A DNA stretch of 64,000 nucleotides from Comamonadaceae bacterium OTU4NAUVB1 (GTDB lineage: Bacteria; Pseudomonadota; Gammaproteobacteria; Burkholderiales; Burkholderiaceae_C): the NCBI GenBank assembly GCA_024372625.1, contig CP099607.1:62001-126000 (forward strand), given 5' to 3'. The notes beneath the pieces were generated by a model. It did no database searches and was not told the origin of the DNA. It saw nothing but the letters and a program-made list of their open reading frames with translations. The position numbers were made by a program, and so were the translations under genes. Numbering within the stretch: position 1 is the stretch's first letter; every line of letters starts with the position of its first letter. This document shows, in pieces, positions 26,508 to 34,543 of this stretch.

Positions 26508-28205
26508 TTATTTGTAGGCGAGGCTGTTGGCCACCACCATCATCAGGTTCTTGCCCTGGGCAACGATGGCGGTGCGGTAGGCCTCGAACCGCGCGTCGGT
26601 GATGGCGTTGTCGTCGCGGACGTTGCCACCCGTCGTGGGCGTGCCCCCGAAGAAATTCGTCATGACCGGCGTGTGGATGTGGCCCGCCGGAATGCTCAGG
26701 CCGAACGTGTCGCGCAGCACGGTGTTGCGGTAGGCGCTTTCGTTGGAGAGGTAATCGCCACCGCCGCCCTGACGCGAGCACCATTCCGGCTTCGGTGGCA
26801 CCACGCTGGTGTTGGTCGGATCGTAGGGGTCGAGCGTGGTGGGCAGGAAGTCCGGCATGCGATTCACCACCCCGTTGGACGGCTTGCTCAGCGTCTCGAG
26901 CGCGCCGCAATTCGGAAAATAGGTGTAATTGGTATGGTAGGTGACATCGAAACCTTCCGTGCCGGCACTGGTGGCGCCTGGCGGGCGCGCCACGCCCGCG
27001 CCGGTCTGGCCCGTGACCATGGCGGGGAAGGGCAGGCTGGCATTGCTGAATTGGGGCGGATAGTCCTTCATCCATTGTCCTGCGCTCTGGTAGCCGAGCC
27101 ATCGTGCCGGCGGGTACACGTTGCAGCCCGAATTGGACAGGGTGATGGGCGACGCGCCCGCCGTGGAGGGCGACCCGATGGGCAGCACGTAGGCGGGCAG
27201 TCGCGTCGCGCCCGCCGGGCAGTAGACGATCCCGTCGTTGCCGGCGGACGACCCGTGGAAGCGGCCGTTGAACGCTTCGAGATTGAAGATGTTGGCGCTC
27301 CCCTGGCTCATGGTGATGGATGCATCGACGCGCTGGGGGCCCGGCCTGAAGAAGGGGCCGATCGTGTCTTCCTGCATGCCCTTGTTGAAGGGGTCGTAGC
27401 TGACCGGAAGCAGGTAGGTCTCGACGCGCGCGATGGTGCCGTCGGCCAATGGGAATTCCCGCCCGTCGAGTTCGAGCGCCGTCGCGCCCGAGGGATTGCC
27501 GTTGCGCAGGCCGGTGTTCGGCGTGCCCGGGATGCCGAGGGTGAAGGTGTCGAAGCCGCTCATCAGCACGCGCCGGTAGCGGGCGCCGTTCGCGTTCGCT
27601 CCGGTGGGGAGGTCCAGATCGTACTGGCCGCGCGAGGAGCGCTCGAACTGCCACTGCAGCTCCTCCCGCTGGGCATCGGTCATCGCGAAGGATGGCGACC
27701 ACTGGCGCAGCGTTTTGGTCATGTAGACGCGCGTCCAGTAGAGCGCGCGATCGTCGCTCGCGGGCAGCGTGCCGCCGGCGCGGCGGCCCTGGACGCGGTC
27801 GACCGCGGCGCGCCAGAGCGACGCGCCCTGCTGCTTCACGAGCGCGAGCGCGGCATCGTAGGAGGCGATGGCCGTCGTGTTGTCCGCGGCGCACAGCACG
27901 CTCGCGAAAGCGGGATTGAAGGTGTCGAACGCGGCGCCCTTGACGAGCCGCTCGGCGACCGGCGTGGTGTCGTTGCCGACGGCGGTGGGCGTTCCGCTCG
28001 GCAGTGGCGTCAGGAGACGCTGCTCCTCGTAGGCCAGGGGAACGCTGGCATTCCAGCTGCAGGACACCGGTGCGGGTGCGGGGACCCCCCCGGAAGTGGG
28101 CGGTATCGGGGCTGGCTCGTCGTTGTCGCTGCCGCCGCACGCACTCAGCGCGGCCATCGCGACCACCGACAAACCCATGACTCTCAAGCGTTGAAAAACG
28201 ACCAT
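26508..28205 (-). CDS. Large lipoprotein with pyroglutamyl-peptidase (C15)-like domain
   Basis: 565 residues. Start 28205 gives a lipoprotein signal with LSAC (C23); longer in-frame starts add a non-signal leader. After a Pro-rich linker and a ~150-residue helical region, text typical of peptidase C15 appears: VLMSGFDTF (213-221), NPSGA (237-241), LLPVSYD, and a NLEAFNGRFH segment whose E310 aligns with the catalytic Glu. An AGHIHTP motif near 507 aligns with the catalytic His region. The catalytic Cys could not be placed; a nearby Cys (YFPNC, ~430) is a candidate. Intracellular C15 enzymes are ~215 residues, so this is a long exported branch. Removal of N-terminal pyroglutamate is a hypothesis. 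Confidence 0.6.
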   Translation of the reverse strand: MVVFQRLRVMGLSVVAMAALSACGGSDNDEPAPIPPTSGGVPAPAPVSCSWNASVPLAYEEQRLLTPLPSGTPTAVGNDTTPVAERLVKGAAFDTFNPAFASVLCAADNTTAIASYDAALALVKQQGASLWRAAVDRVQGRRAGGTLPASDDRALYWTRVYMTKTLRQWSPSFAMTDAQREELQWQFERSSRGQYDLDLPTGANANGARYRRVLMSGFDTFTLGIPGTPNTGLRNGNPSGATALELDGREFPLADGTIARVETYLLPVSYDPFNKGMQEDTIGPFFRPGPQRVDASITMSQGSANIFNLEAFNGRFHGSSAGNDGIVYCPAGATRLPAYVLPIGSPSTAGASPITLSNSGCNVYPPARWLGYQSAGQWMKDYPPQFSNASLPFPAMVTGQTGAGVARPPGATSAGTEGFDVTYHTNYTYFPNCGALETLSKPSNGVVNRMPDFLPTTLDPYDPTNTSVVPPKPEWCSRQGGGGDYLSNESAYRNTVLRDTFGLSIPAGHIHTPVMTNFFGGTPTTGGNVRDDNAITDARFEAYRTAIVAQGKNLMMVVANSLAYK

Positions 28206-28547
28206 CAAAATTCTCCGGAAGGGGTTCGCTCCGTCGTCAACGGAACGGTCCAGCGGGCTGGCGTGTCGGAGTATTGGGGAACGTTTCCCGAGCCACAGGA
28301 CAATTGGCGGGATTGCGCATCGGCTTCCATGGATGTGGAAGTCGCGCGAGGGCGCGAGTGCGGAGGGCTCGCGTTGCGCGGAGAAACGACACCCGGCCGG
28401 GGCAGCCTCCAGCGACCGATTTCCGCGCATGCGGCTCCGATCCACGGTCCGTGCCTGCCGATGGCGTCGAACGGCGCGTTGGCGATCGCCGCCGGCCCGG
28501 AAACCGACGCCGACGCGCCGCCGCCCGGGGGCCGACCGGCCGGTTTC
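28206..28547. other. 342-bp gap upstream of the lipoprotein
   Basis: Holds the near-palindrome GGGGAACGTTTCCC (28276-28289; one mismatch), 70 bp upstream of the lipoprotein start, a possible regulator site. No gene was seen. Long plus-strand frames here are shadows. Confidence 0.35.
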
Positions 28548-29249
28548 CTAGGTCGATTTGCGAGCGGGCGGCATCGGCAGCGATGCTTCGAAATTGGCCA
28601 GCAACCGGCCGCGACCCGCATGCACGTGACGCTCCGCAGCCGCTTTCGCGCGCGACGAATTGGAGGCCACGATGGCATCGAAGATGGCGCGGTGCTCCAC
28701 GTTCGAGCGGCGCATGTTGCCCGGAACGTTGAAATACTTGCGGCGCACCAGGTGCAGTTCCTTGACGTAGTCGTCGTAGGCCTGATGCGCGCGCTGGTTG
28801 TTCGAGAGGATCAGCACCAGTGCATGGAACTGCAGGTTCAGGTCGTAGTAGAGCGTGCCGTCCTCCGCGTCGCAGGCCGCGTCCATGGCGTCGAGCAACG
28901 ATTCCAGCTGGCGCCTGTAATCCTCCGTCAGATGTTCGCACGCACGGTCCGCCGCGTAGCCGAAGACGAGCGCCCGCAACTCGTAGATCTCCAGCAGTTC
29001 GCGCAGCGACAACTGCCTCACGAAGACGCCTCGATTGGCCACGGCGGTGACCAGCCCCAGGCCGGCGAGCACCTTGATGGCCTCGCGGATGGGACCTCGG
29101 CTGGTGCCCATGCGCAACGCGAGGGCCGCCTCGTTGAGCCGGTCGCCGGGCTGGAATTCGCCCGAGTAGATCAGCTGCTTGAGTTCGTTCACGATCGAGT
29201 GCGAGAGGCCGGCGCCGCGAGGATGGGAAGTTGGGGTGGGCATCGGCAA
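28548..29249 (-). CDS. GntR-family (FadR/FCD subfamily) regulator
   Basis: 233 residues. Winged helix (ELKQLIYSGEFQPGDRLNEA, MGTSRGPIREAIKVLAGLGL) and an all-helical FCD ligand domain with the usual metal-ligand His/Asp spacing (YDLNLQFHALVL, RSNVEHRAIFDAI). Last gene of the CaiB-crotonase-reductase-Bug operon. The palindrome at 33389-33404 at the head of that operon has the TGTnnACA core used by this subfamily, so it likely represses both divergent units until a pathway acid is present. Confidence 0.9.
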   Translation of the reverse strand: MPMPTPTSHPRGAGLSHSIVNELKQLIYSGEFQPGDRLNEAALALRMGTSRGPIREAIKVLAGLGLVTAVANRGVFVRQLSLRELLEIYELRALVFGYAADRACEHLTEDYRRQLESLLDAMDAACDAEDGTLYYDLNLQFHALVLILSNNQRAHQAYDDYVKELHLVRRKYFNVPGNMRRSNVEHRAIFDAIVASNSSRAKAAAERHVHAGRGRLLANFEASLPMPPARKST

Positions 29250-29299
29250 ATCCTAACGGCAACGACCCCCGGCGCCGGCTCGCGCAGGGCCCTGCGACC

Positions 29300-30277
29300 T
29301 CACTCCACCTTCACGTTGGCGCTTTTCACGAGCTTGACCCAGAACTTCTCGTCCCCCTCGAGGAAATTGTTGAAATCCTCCGGTGACGGCGATACCGACA
29401 CTTCGGTGCCGTCGCGTGCGAGCGATGCCTTGACCGACGGCTGCTGCATGGCGATCCGGGTGGCCTCGTAGATCTTCCTGATCACCGCGGGCGGCGTGTT
29501 CGCGGGCGCGAACATGCCGTACCAGAATTCGAGGTGGTAGTCGGGAAGGCCGGCCTCCCTCATTCCCGGCAGGTTCGGCACCAGCGGCGACCGCTCCCGC
29601 GTGCTGACGGCGAGGGCGCGCAGCCGGCCGCCGGTCGCCATCGGAAGCACCGAGGGCGACGTGCCGAACGTCAGCTGGGTGTCGCCCGCCATCACCGACT
29701 GGATGGCCAGGCTGCCGCCCCGGAAGGGGATGTGGGTCATCTCCGTGTCGGTGATCTGGCTGAACAGCGCGGCGCCGAGGTGGGGCGCCGAGCCGTTGCC
29801 CGACGTCGAGTAGTTGAGCCGGCCCGGTGCCTTCCTGGCGGCCGCCACGAGTTCGGCCACCGACTGGATGCCGGTGTCGGGGTTGACGGCCAGCACCAGC
29901 GGCGACGTCGTCATCCTGGTGATGGCGGCCAGGTCGCGCGCGGTGTAGGGCAGCTTCGGGTTCAGGGCCAGGTTCACGGAGATGCTGCTCGGGCTGGCGA
30001 CGAGCAGCGTGTAGCCGTCCGCCGGCGCCTTCGCCACCAGCTCGGCGGCGATGCTCGAGCCGTTGCCCGGCTTGTTGTCCACCACCACCGGCTGGCCCAT
30101 GGCCTTGCCGAAGGCCTCGCTCATCGCGCGCGCCACGTAGTCGGCGGCGCCCCCGGGCGCGAACCCGACGACGAGCCGGATGGGCTTGCTGGGGTAGGGC
30201 GCGGGCTGCGCCCCCGCCGGCATCGATGCCAGGGCGAACAGGCCGAGGGCCAGCGCGATCTTGCGGAAATGCTTCAT
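29300..30277 (-). CDS. Bug/TctC-family periplasmic binding protein
   Basis: 325 residues: signal peptide ending GAQPA, then YPSKPIRLVVGFAPGGAADYVAR, VVDNKPGNGS, YSTSGNGSAPHLGAALF and the VPNLPGMREAGL hinge. It probably captures the carboxylate degraded by the enzymes encoded just upstream in the same operon. Gap to the reductase gene is 33 bp; GntR follows 50 bp later. Confidence 0.92.
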   Translation of the reverse strand: MKHFRKIALALGLFALASMPAGAQPAPYPSKPIRLVVGFAPGGAADYVARAMSEAFGKAMGQPVVVDNKPGNGSSIAAELVAKAPADGYTLLVASPSSISVNLALNPKLPYTARDLAAITRMTTSPLVLAVNPDTGIQSVAELVAAARKAPGRLNYSTSGNGSAPHLGAALFSQITDTEMTHIPFRGGSLAIQSVMAGDTQLTFGTSPSVLPMATGGRLRALAVSTRERSPLVPNLPGMREAGLPDYHLEFWYGMFAPANTPPAVIRKIYEATRIAMQQPSVKASLARDGTEVSVSPSPEDFNNFLEGDEKFWVKLVKSANVKVE

Positions 30278-30310
30278 GGTGGATGTCTCGTGGTGGTGAT
30301 CGGCCGGCGC

Positions 30311-31294
30311 TCACGCCATGGCGGGCGGTCGCAGGACGATCTTTCCGACGTGCCCGCCCGCTTCCATCCGGGCCTTGGCCTCGGGCAGCTGCGTGAAGTC
30401 GAAGACCCGGTCGATCCGGGGCCGGAGGCAGCCGGCGGCGAAGTGCGGCATCACCTGCGCGACGAAGCCCGGCACGGCCGCGGCGCGTTGCGCCTTGGTG
30501 CGCAGCTTGTTCGATACGCCGAACACGCTGAGCCGCTTCGCGTGCAGGGCGGCCAGATCGAGGTCGGCGTGGACCACGCCGTCGACGTAGCCCACGGTGG
30601 CCAGCCGGCCTTCGAAGGCCATGCAGCGGATGGCTTCGGCGAAGACCGTGCCGCCGACGGTGTTGACGACGAGGTCGGCGCCATGGCCCTGGGTCGCCGC
30701 CATCACCGTGGCCGCGAAATCGGCCGCGCGCGAATGGATGGCGACGTCGAGCCCGAGCGGCTTCAGCACCGCGAGCTTGTCCGCCGAGCCCGACGTGCCG
30801 AGCACCCGGGCGCCCAGGACCTTGGCGAGCTCGAGCGACGCCACGCCCACCCCGGACGAGACCCCGTTCACCAGCACCCAGTCGTCCGGCTGCACGCGCC
30901 CCTGGAGCACCAGCATGTCGTAGGCGACCAGGTAGGTCAGCGCGATGCTGGCGCCTTCTTCCCAGGACAGCCCCTCGGGCAGCGCCATGGCCTCGGCATC
31001 CTCCATCAAAGCGCATTCGGCGAAGGCGCCGGCACAGCGGCCGAACACCCGATCACCCGGCCGGAAACACGTGACCCCGTCGCCGACGCGGACGACCTCG
31101 CCCGCCCCCTCGCCGCCGATCGCCTTCCAGGTCCCGGCGGTGGTCAGGCCGTGGCCCGAGACGAACTCGCCGCGATTGAGCGAAGCCGCCGCGATGCGCA
31201 CCAGCATTTGGTGCGGCCCGGGCGCGGGCACGGGCGTCTCGCGCACCTCGAGCACGGTGGCGTCGTCGGTCATCTGCATCCAGTAGGCGCGCAT
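30311..31294 (-). CDS. Zinc-independent MDR-family quinone/enone reductase
   Basis: 327 residues of the quinone-oxidoreductase branch of the medium-chain dehydrogenase superfamily. GroES-like N-domain (LVRIAAASLNRGEF, GEGAGEVVRVGDGVTCFRPGD) and a Rossmann domain with NGVSSGVGVASLELAK in place of the commoner AAxGGVG. No structural zinc Cys cluster. Likely NADPH-dependent reduction of a conjugated carbonyl or acyl-CoA. It sits between the crotonase-like and Bug genes, 25-33 bp from each. Confidence 0.88.
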   Translation of the reverse strand: MRAYWMQMTDDATVLEVRETPVPAPGPHQMLVRIAAASLNRGEFVSGHGLTTAGTWKAIGGEGAGEVVRVGDGVTCFRPGDRVFGRCAGAFAECALMEDAEAMALPEGLSWEEGASIALTYLVAYDMLVLQGRVQPDDWVLVNGVSSGVGVASLELAKVLGARVLGTSGSADKLAVLKPLGLDVAIHSRAADFAATVMAATQGHGADLVVNTVGGTVFAEAIRCMAFEGRLATVGYVDGVVHADLDLAALHAKRLSVFGVSNKLRTKAQRAAAVPGFVAQVMPHFAAGCLRPRIDRVFDFTQLPEAKARMEAGGHVGKIVLRPPAMA

Positions 31295-31319
31295 GGGGTC
31301 TCCCGTTCGGTTGGGTCGG

Positions 31320-32129
31320 TCAGCGGCCGGTGAAGACCGGCTTGCGCTTCTGCATGAAGGCCGTGCGGCCTTCGGTGTAGTCGGCGCTCTCGAAGCAGCC
31401 GCGGATCAGGGTGGCGCAGCGCTCCATGTCGAGCTCGGGCGACGGCTTGAGGATCTCGCGCATGACGGCCTTGGCGGCGGCCACCGTGATGGGCGCGTTG
31501 TCGCCGAGCGCGCCGGTGTATTCGGCCAGCAGCGCCTCCAGGCCTTCGGGCGGCGCGACGCGCGAGACCAGGCCCAGCGCCCGCGCCTCGTCGGTGCCGA
31601 TGCGGCGCGCGGTGAAGAACAGGTCCTTCGCCGCGCCCGGACCGATCAGGTCGACCAGGTTCTTCAGCGCCGAATAGCGATACCCCAGCCCCAGCCGCGC
31701 CGCCGGGATGGCGAACACCGCGTCGCTCGCCGCGATGCGGATGTCGCAGCTGATCGCCACGTTCACGCCGCCGCCGATGCAGTAGCCGCGGATGCACGCC
31801 AGCGTCGGCTTGGCGAAGTCGTGGATGCTCATGAGCGCGTCCTCGGCCATGGCTTCGTACCGGGCCACCGCGTCCTTCGCCGCGCGCATGTCCTCGAACT
31901 GGGAGATGTCGGCGCCCGATACGAAGGCCTTCTCCCCGGCGCCCGAGAACACGACCAGGCGCACGCGGTCGTCGTCGGCGGCCCGCCGCAGCAGCGGGGG
32001 CACCGCCTCCCACATGTCGACCGACAGCGCGTTGTGGCGCGCGGGGTTGTTGAAGCGGACGTGCAGGGTGGTGGCGTCGCGCCACGCCAGCACCCGGTCG
32101 CTGGTGGACGCGTAGTCGGGGGTGTTCAT
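31320..32129 (-). CDS. Crotonase-superfamily protein lacking the classical catalytic glutamates
   Basis: 269 residues. The oxyanion-hole segments are visible (FSGAGEKAFVSGADISQFED and GYCIGGGVNVAISCD). Enoyl-CoA hydratases use a Glu in the GGGxEL segment and one in a PEhxxG segment; here the first is Asn (GGGVNVA) and the second region reads ARLGLGYRYSALKNL without Glu. It should still bind acyl-CoA and stabilise an enolate but may be an isomerase, lyase or hydrolase instead of a hydratase. It begins one base after the CaiB stop (TGAGATG), so it is tightly coupled. Confidence 0.85.
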   Translation of the reverse strand: MNTPDYASTSDRVLAWRDATTLHVRFNNPARHNALSVDMWEAVPPLLRRAADDDRVRLVVFSGAGEKAFVSGADISQFEDMRAAKDAVARYEAMAEDALMSIHDFAKPTLACIRGYCIGGGVNVAISCDIRIAASDAVFAIPAARLGLGYRYSALKNLVDLIGPGAAKDLFFTARRIGTDEARALGLVSRVAPPEGLEALLAEYTGALGDNAPITVAAAKAVMREILKPSPELDMERCATLIRGCFESADYTEGRTAFMQKRKPVFTGR

Positions 32130-32130
32130 C

Positions 32131-33321
32131 TCAATGGACTCCGGTGGCTTTCAGGCGGTCGATCTCGTCGGCCTCGATGCTCAGCTCGCGCAGCACCTCG
32201 ACGGTGTGCTCGCCGCGCAGCGGTGCCGACCGCGCGATGGTGCTGGGCGTGCGCGCGAGCTGCATCGGCTGGCCGACCAGGCGCTGCGGGCCCAGCCGTG
32301 CCGACACCACGTCCTTCACCATCCCCAGGTGTTCGATCTGCGGTTCGGCGAAGACCTCGCGCATGTCGCTGATGAGTCCGCAGGCCACGCCGCCCGCGTT
32401 GAACTGCGCGATCCAGTGGCCGCGGTCGTGCGCGGCCAGGCGCCGGTCGATCTCGGCGTTGAGCGCGTCGCGGTTCGCCGAGCGCGACGCCTTGTCGCGG
32501 TAGCGCGCGTCGTCGATCCACTCGGGCGCCCCGAGGATGTGGCAGAACCGCTCCCAGATCTTCGAGCCGAAGACGGCGATGTTGAGGTAGCCGTCGCGCG
32601 CCTTGTAGACGCCGGTGGGAATGCTCGTCGGATGGAAGTTGCCGGCCTGCGTGCCGACCTCGCCGTCGATCAGGTAGCGCGCGGTCTGGAAATCCATCAT
32701 GTAGACCATGGACTCGAGCAGCGAGGTGTGGACGAACTGGCCGCGTCCCGAGGTCTCGCGTTCGAGCAGCGCGACCAGGATGCCCTGCGCCGCGAAGATG
32801 CCGGCGCACAGGTCGGCGATCGGGATGCCCACGCGCACCGGCCCGTCGCCCGGCAGCCCGGTGACCGACATCAGGCCGCCCATGCCCTGCGCGATCTGGT
32901 CGAAGCCCGGGCGCGAGGCGAGCGGACCGGTCTGGCCGAAGCCGGAGATGCTCGCGTAGACGAGGCGGGGATGGTCCGCCGCCAGCGTCTCGTAGTCGAT
33001 GCCGAGGCGGAATTTCACGTCGGGGCGGAAGTTCTCCACCACGACGTCGGCGCCGGCGATCAGGCGCTTGAGCGTCGCGATGCCTTCGGGCTCCTTGAGG
33101 TTGAGCGTGATCGAGCGCTTGTTCCGGTGGGTGTACTGGTAGTCGGAACCGTCCTGCCCGCCGAGCGTGTCGTCGCCGCGCATGTGCTCGGGCATCTGCA
33201 CCTGGATCACGTCGGCGCCCCAGTCGGCCAGCTGCCGGCACGCCGTCGGACCCGCGCGGACCTGGCTCAGGTCGATGACGCGGAAGCGCTGGAGCGCGGT
33301 GGAAGCGGGGAGGTGGGGCAT
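32131..33321 (-). CDS. CaiB/BaiF family class III CoA-transferase
   Basis: 396 residues from ATG 33321; an in-frame start at 33348 is possible. Signature text: LSQVRAGPTACRQLADWGADVIQVQ, YQYTHRNKRSITLNLK, VVENFRPDVKFRLG, DQIAQGMGGLMSVTG and DLCAGIFAAQGIL, with the catalytic Asp region in the first third. It would move CoA to a carboxylic acid, the entry step of the pathway. First gene of a five-gene minus-strand operon ending with gntR. Confidence 0.92.
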   Translation of the reverse strand: MPHLPASTALQRFRVIDLSQVRAGPTACRQLADWGADVIQVQMPEHMRGDDTLGGQDGSDYQYTHRNKRSITLNLKEPEGIATLKRLIAGADVVVENFRPDVKFRLGIDYETLAADHPRLVYASISGFGQTGPLASRPGFDQIAQGMGGLMSVTGLPGDGPVRVGIPIADLCAGIFAAQGILVALLERETSGRGQFVHTSLLESMVYMMDFQTARYLIDGEVGTQAGNFHPTSIPTGVYKARDGYLNIAVFGSKIWERFCHILGAPEWIDDARYRDKASRSANRDALNAEIDRRLAAHDRGHWIAQFNAGGVACGLISDMREVFAEPQIEHLGMVKDVVSARLGPQRLVGQPMQLARTPSTIARSAPLRGEHTVEVLRELSIEADEIDRLKATGVH

Positions 33322-33368
33322 GGGCGATGGCACCGGTGGGAAGCGCAAGGCGGCTTCGAATGCCGAGG

Positions 33369-33404
33369 ATTGTCAGAATGAATCGTCGAAAGTGTCAACA
33401 CTTT
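33369..33404 (-). promoter_or_regulatory. Promoter and GntR-type operator for the CaiB operon
   Basis: AAAGTGT-CA-ACACTTT (33389-33404) is a 16-bp dyad with the TGTCAACA core typical of FCD GntR operators. On the minus strand TTGACA (33393-33398) inside it, an 18-bp spacer and GACAAT (33369-33374) make a promoter toward CaiB. Repressor binding would block the -35. It also lies ~107 bp upstream of the divergent Bug start. Confidence 0.65.
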
Positions 33405-33510
33405 GATCCCAATCGCAAACCCTTATCGCATTTTGATCGGCGGTGCTGCAGCATCGGCAGGCTTTCGAGCGACGGCACCGGTGGGTGCCGCCCATCCACC
33501 GGACCCTTTC

Positions 33511-34482
33511 ATGCAACGTCGCACGTTCGCCCTGGCGATGCCGCCTGTGCTGCTCGGAATGCACCTCCGAGCCTTCGCCCAGGATTTTCCGAACAAGCCG
33601 ATCCGCTACATCGTTCCGGTCTCCGCCGGCGGTGGCAGCGACATGGTCGGACGCACCGTGACCGAGCGCTGGGGCCGGTTGCTCGCCCAGACCTTCGTCG
33701 TCGACAACCAGGGCGGCGGCGGCGGGGTCATCGCCTCCCAGAACACCGCGCGCGCGGCGCCCGACGGCTACACCCTGATGCAGGGCTATGTCGCCACCCA
33801 CGGCACCAGTCCGGCCACCCGCAAGGTGCCCTACGACGCCGTGCGGGACTTCACGCCGATCGGCATGATCGGCGGGACGCCCAACGTGCTGGTGGTGAAC
33901 GTCGATCTGCCCGCCAGGGACTTCAGGCAGTTCGTGGCCCTGGTGAAGGCCAAGCCGGGCGGCGTCAGCTACGGCTCGGCCGGCGCGGGTTCGCTGACGC
34001 ACCTGACGATGGAGCTGCTCAGGCAGCAGACCGGCATCCAGATGACCCACGTGCCGTACCGGGGCATCGCCCCGGCGTTCACCGACCTCATCGGCAACCA
34101 GACCCAGGCCATGTTCCCGGGGCTCGCCGCGGCCATGCCGCACATCAAGTCCGGCCGCGCGGTGCCCCTGGCCGTGACCGGCAAGGCACGCCATCCCCAG
34201 CTCAAGGACGTGCCCACGCTCGAGGAGCTGGGCCTGCAGGGCTTCGACGCCATGCAGTGGTACGGCGTCGTCGGCCCGGCCGGCATGCCGGGCGACGTGG
34301 TGAGCCGGCTCAACGACACCCTCAACACCGTGCTCAGAGCCCCCGACCTGAGCGAGAAACTGGCGGTGGAGGCGGTCGAGCCGATGCCCATGACCCCGCG
34401 CCAGTTCGGCGACTACCTGCGGGCCGATCTCGCGCGCTGGACCCAGCTGGCGCGCGAGCGAAAGATCGAACTCGACACCTGA
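33511..34482 (+). CDS. Bug/TctC-family periplasmic binding protein
   Basis: 323 residues from ATG 33511, which gives the signal MQRRTFALAMPPVLLGMHL cut after AFA; the in-frame ATG at 33403 falls in the operator region. Mature start DFPNKPIRYIVPVSAGGGSD, VDNQGGGGGVIASQ, YGSAGAGSLTHLTMELL. Heads the plus-strand unit with MmgE/PrpD and shares the divergent control region with the CaiB operon. Confidence 0.92.
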   Translation: MQRRTFALAMPPVLLGMHLRAFAQDFPNKPIRYIVPVSAGGGSDMVGRTVTERWGRLLAQTFVVDNQGGGGGVIASQNTARAAPDGYTLMQGYVATHGTSPATRKVPYDAVRDFTPIGMIGGTPNVLVVNVDLPARDFRQFVALVKAKPGGVSYGSAGAGSLTHLTMELLRQQTGIQMTHVPYRGIAPAFTDLIGNQTQAMFPGLAAAMPHIKSGRAVPLAVTGKARHPQLKDVPTLEELGLQGFDAMQWYGVVGPAGMPGDVVSRLNDTLNTVLRAPDLSEKLAVEAVEPMPMTPRQFGDYLRADLARWTQLARERKIELDT

Positions 34483-34543
34483 GGCGGCCGTCCGCGTCCG
34501 ACCTTCCCCTTCGAACCCCCACCTCAACCACCACTTCCCACCC

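Noticed and set aside
26673..29471. 932-codon plus-strand open frame over the lipoprotein and GntR genes
   Set aside because: It is antisense to supported genes, Arg/Gly/Ala-rich and without domains; high GC removes stop codons from such frames.
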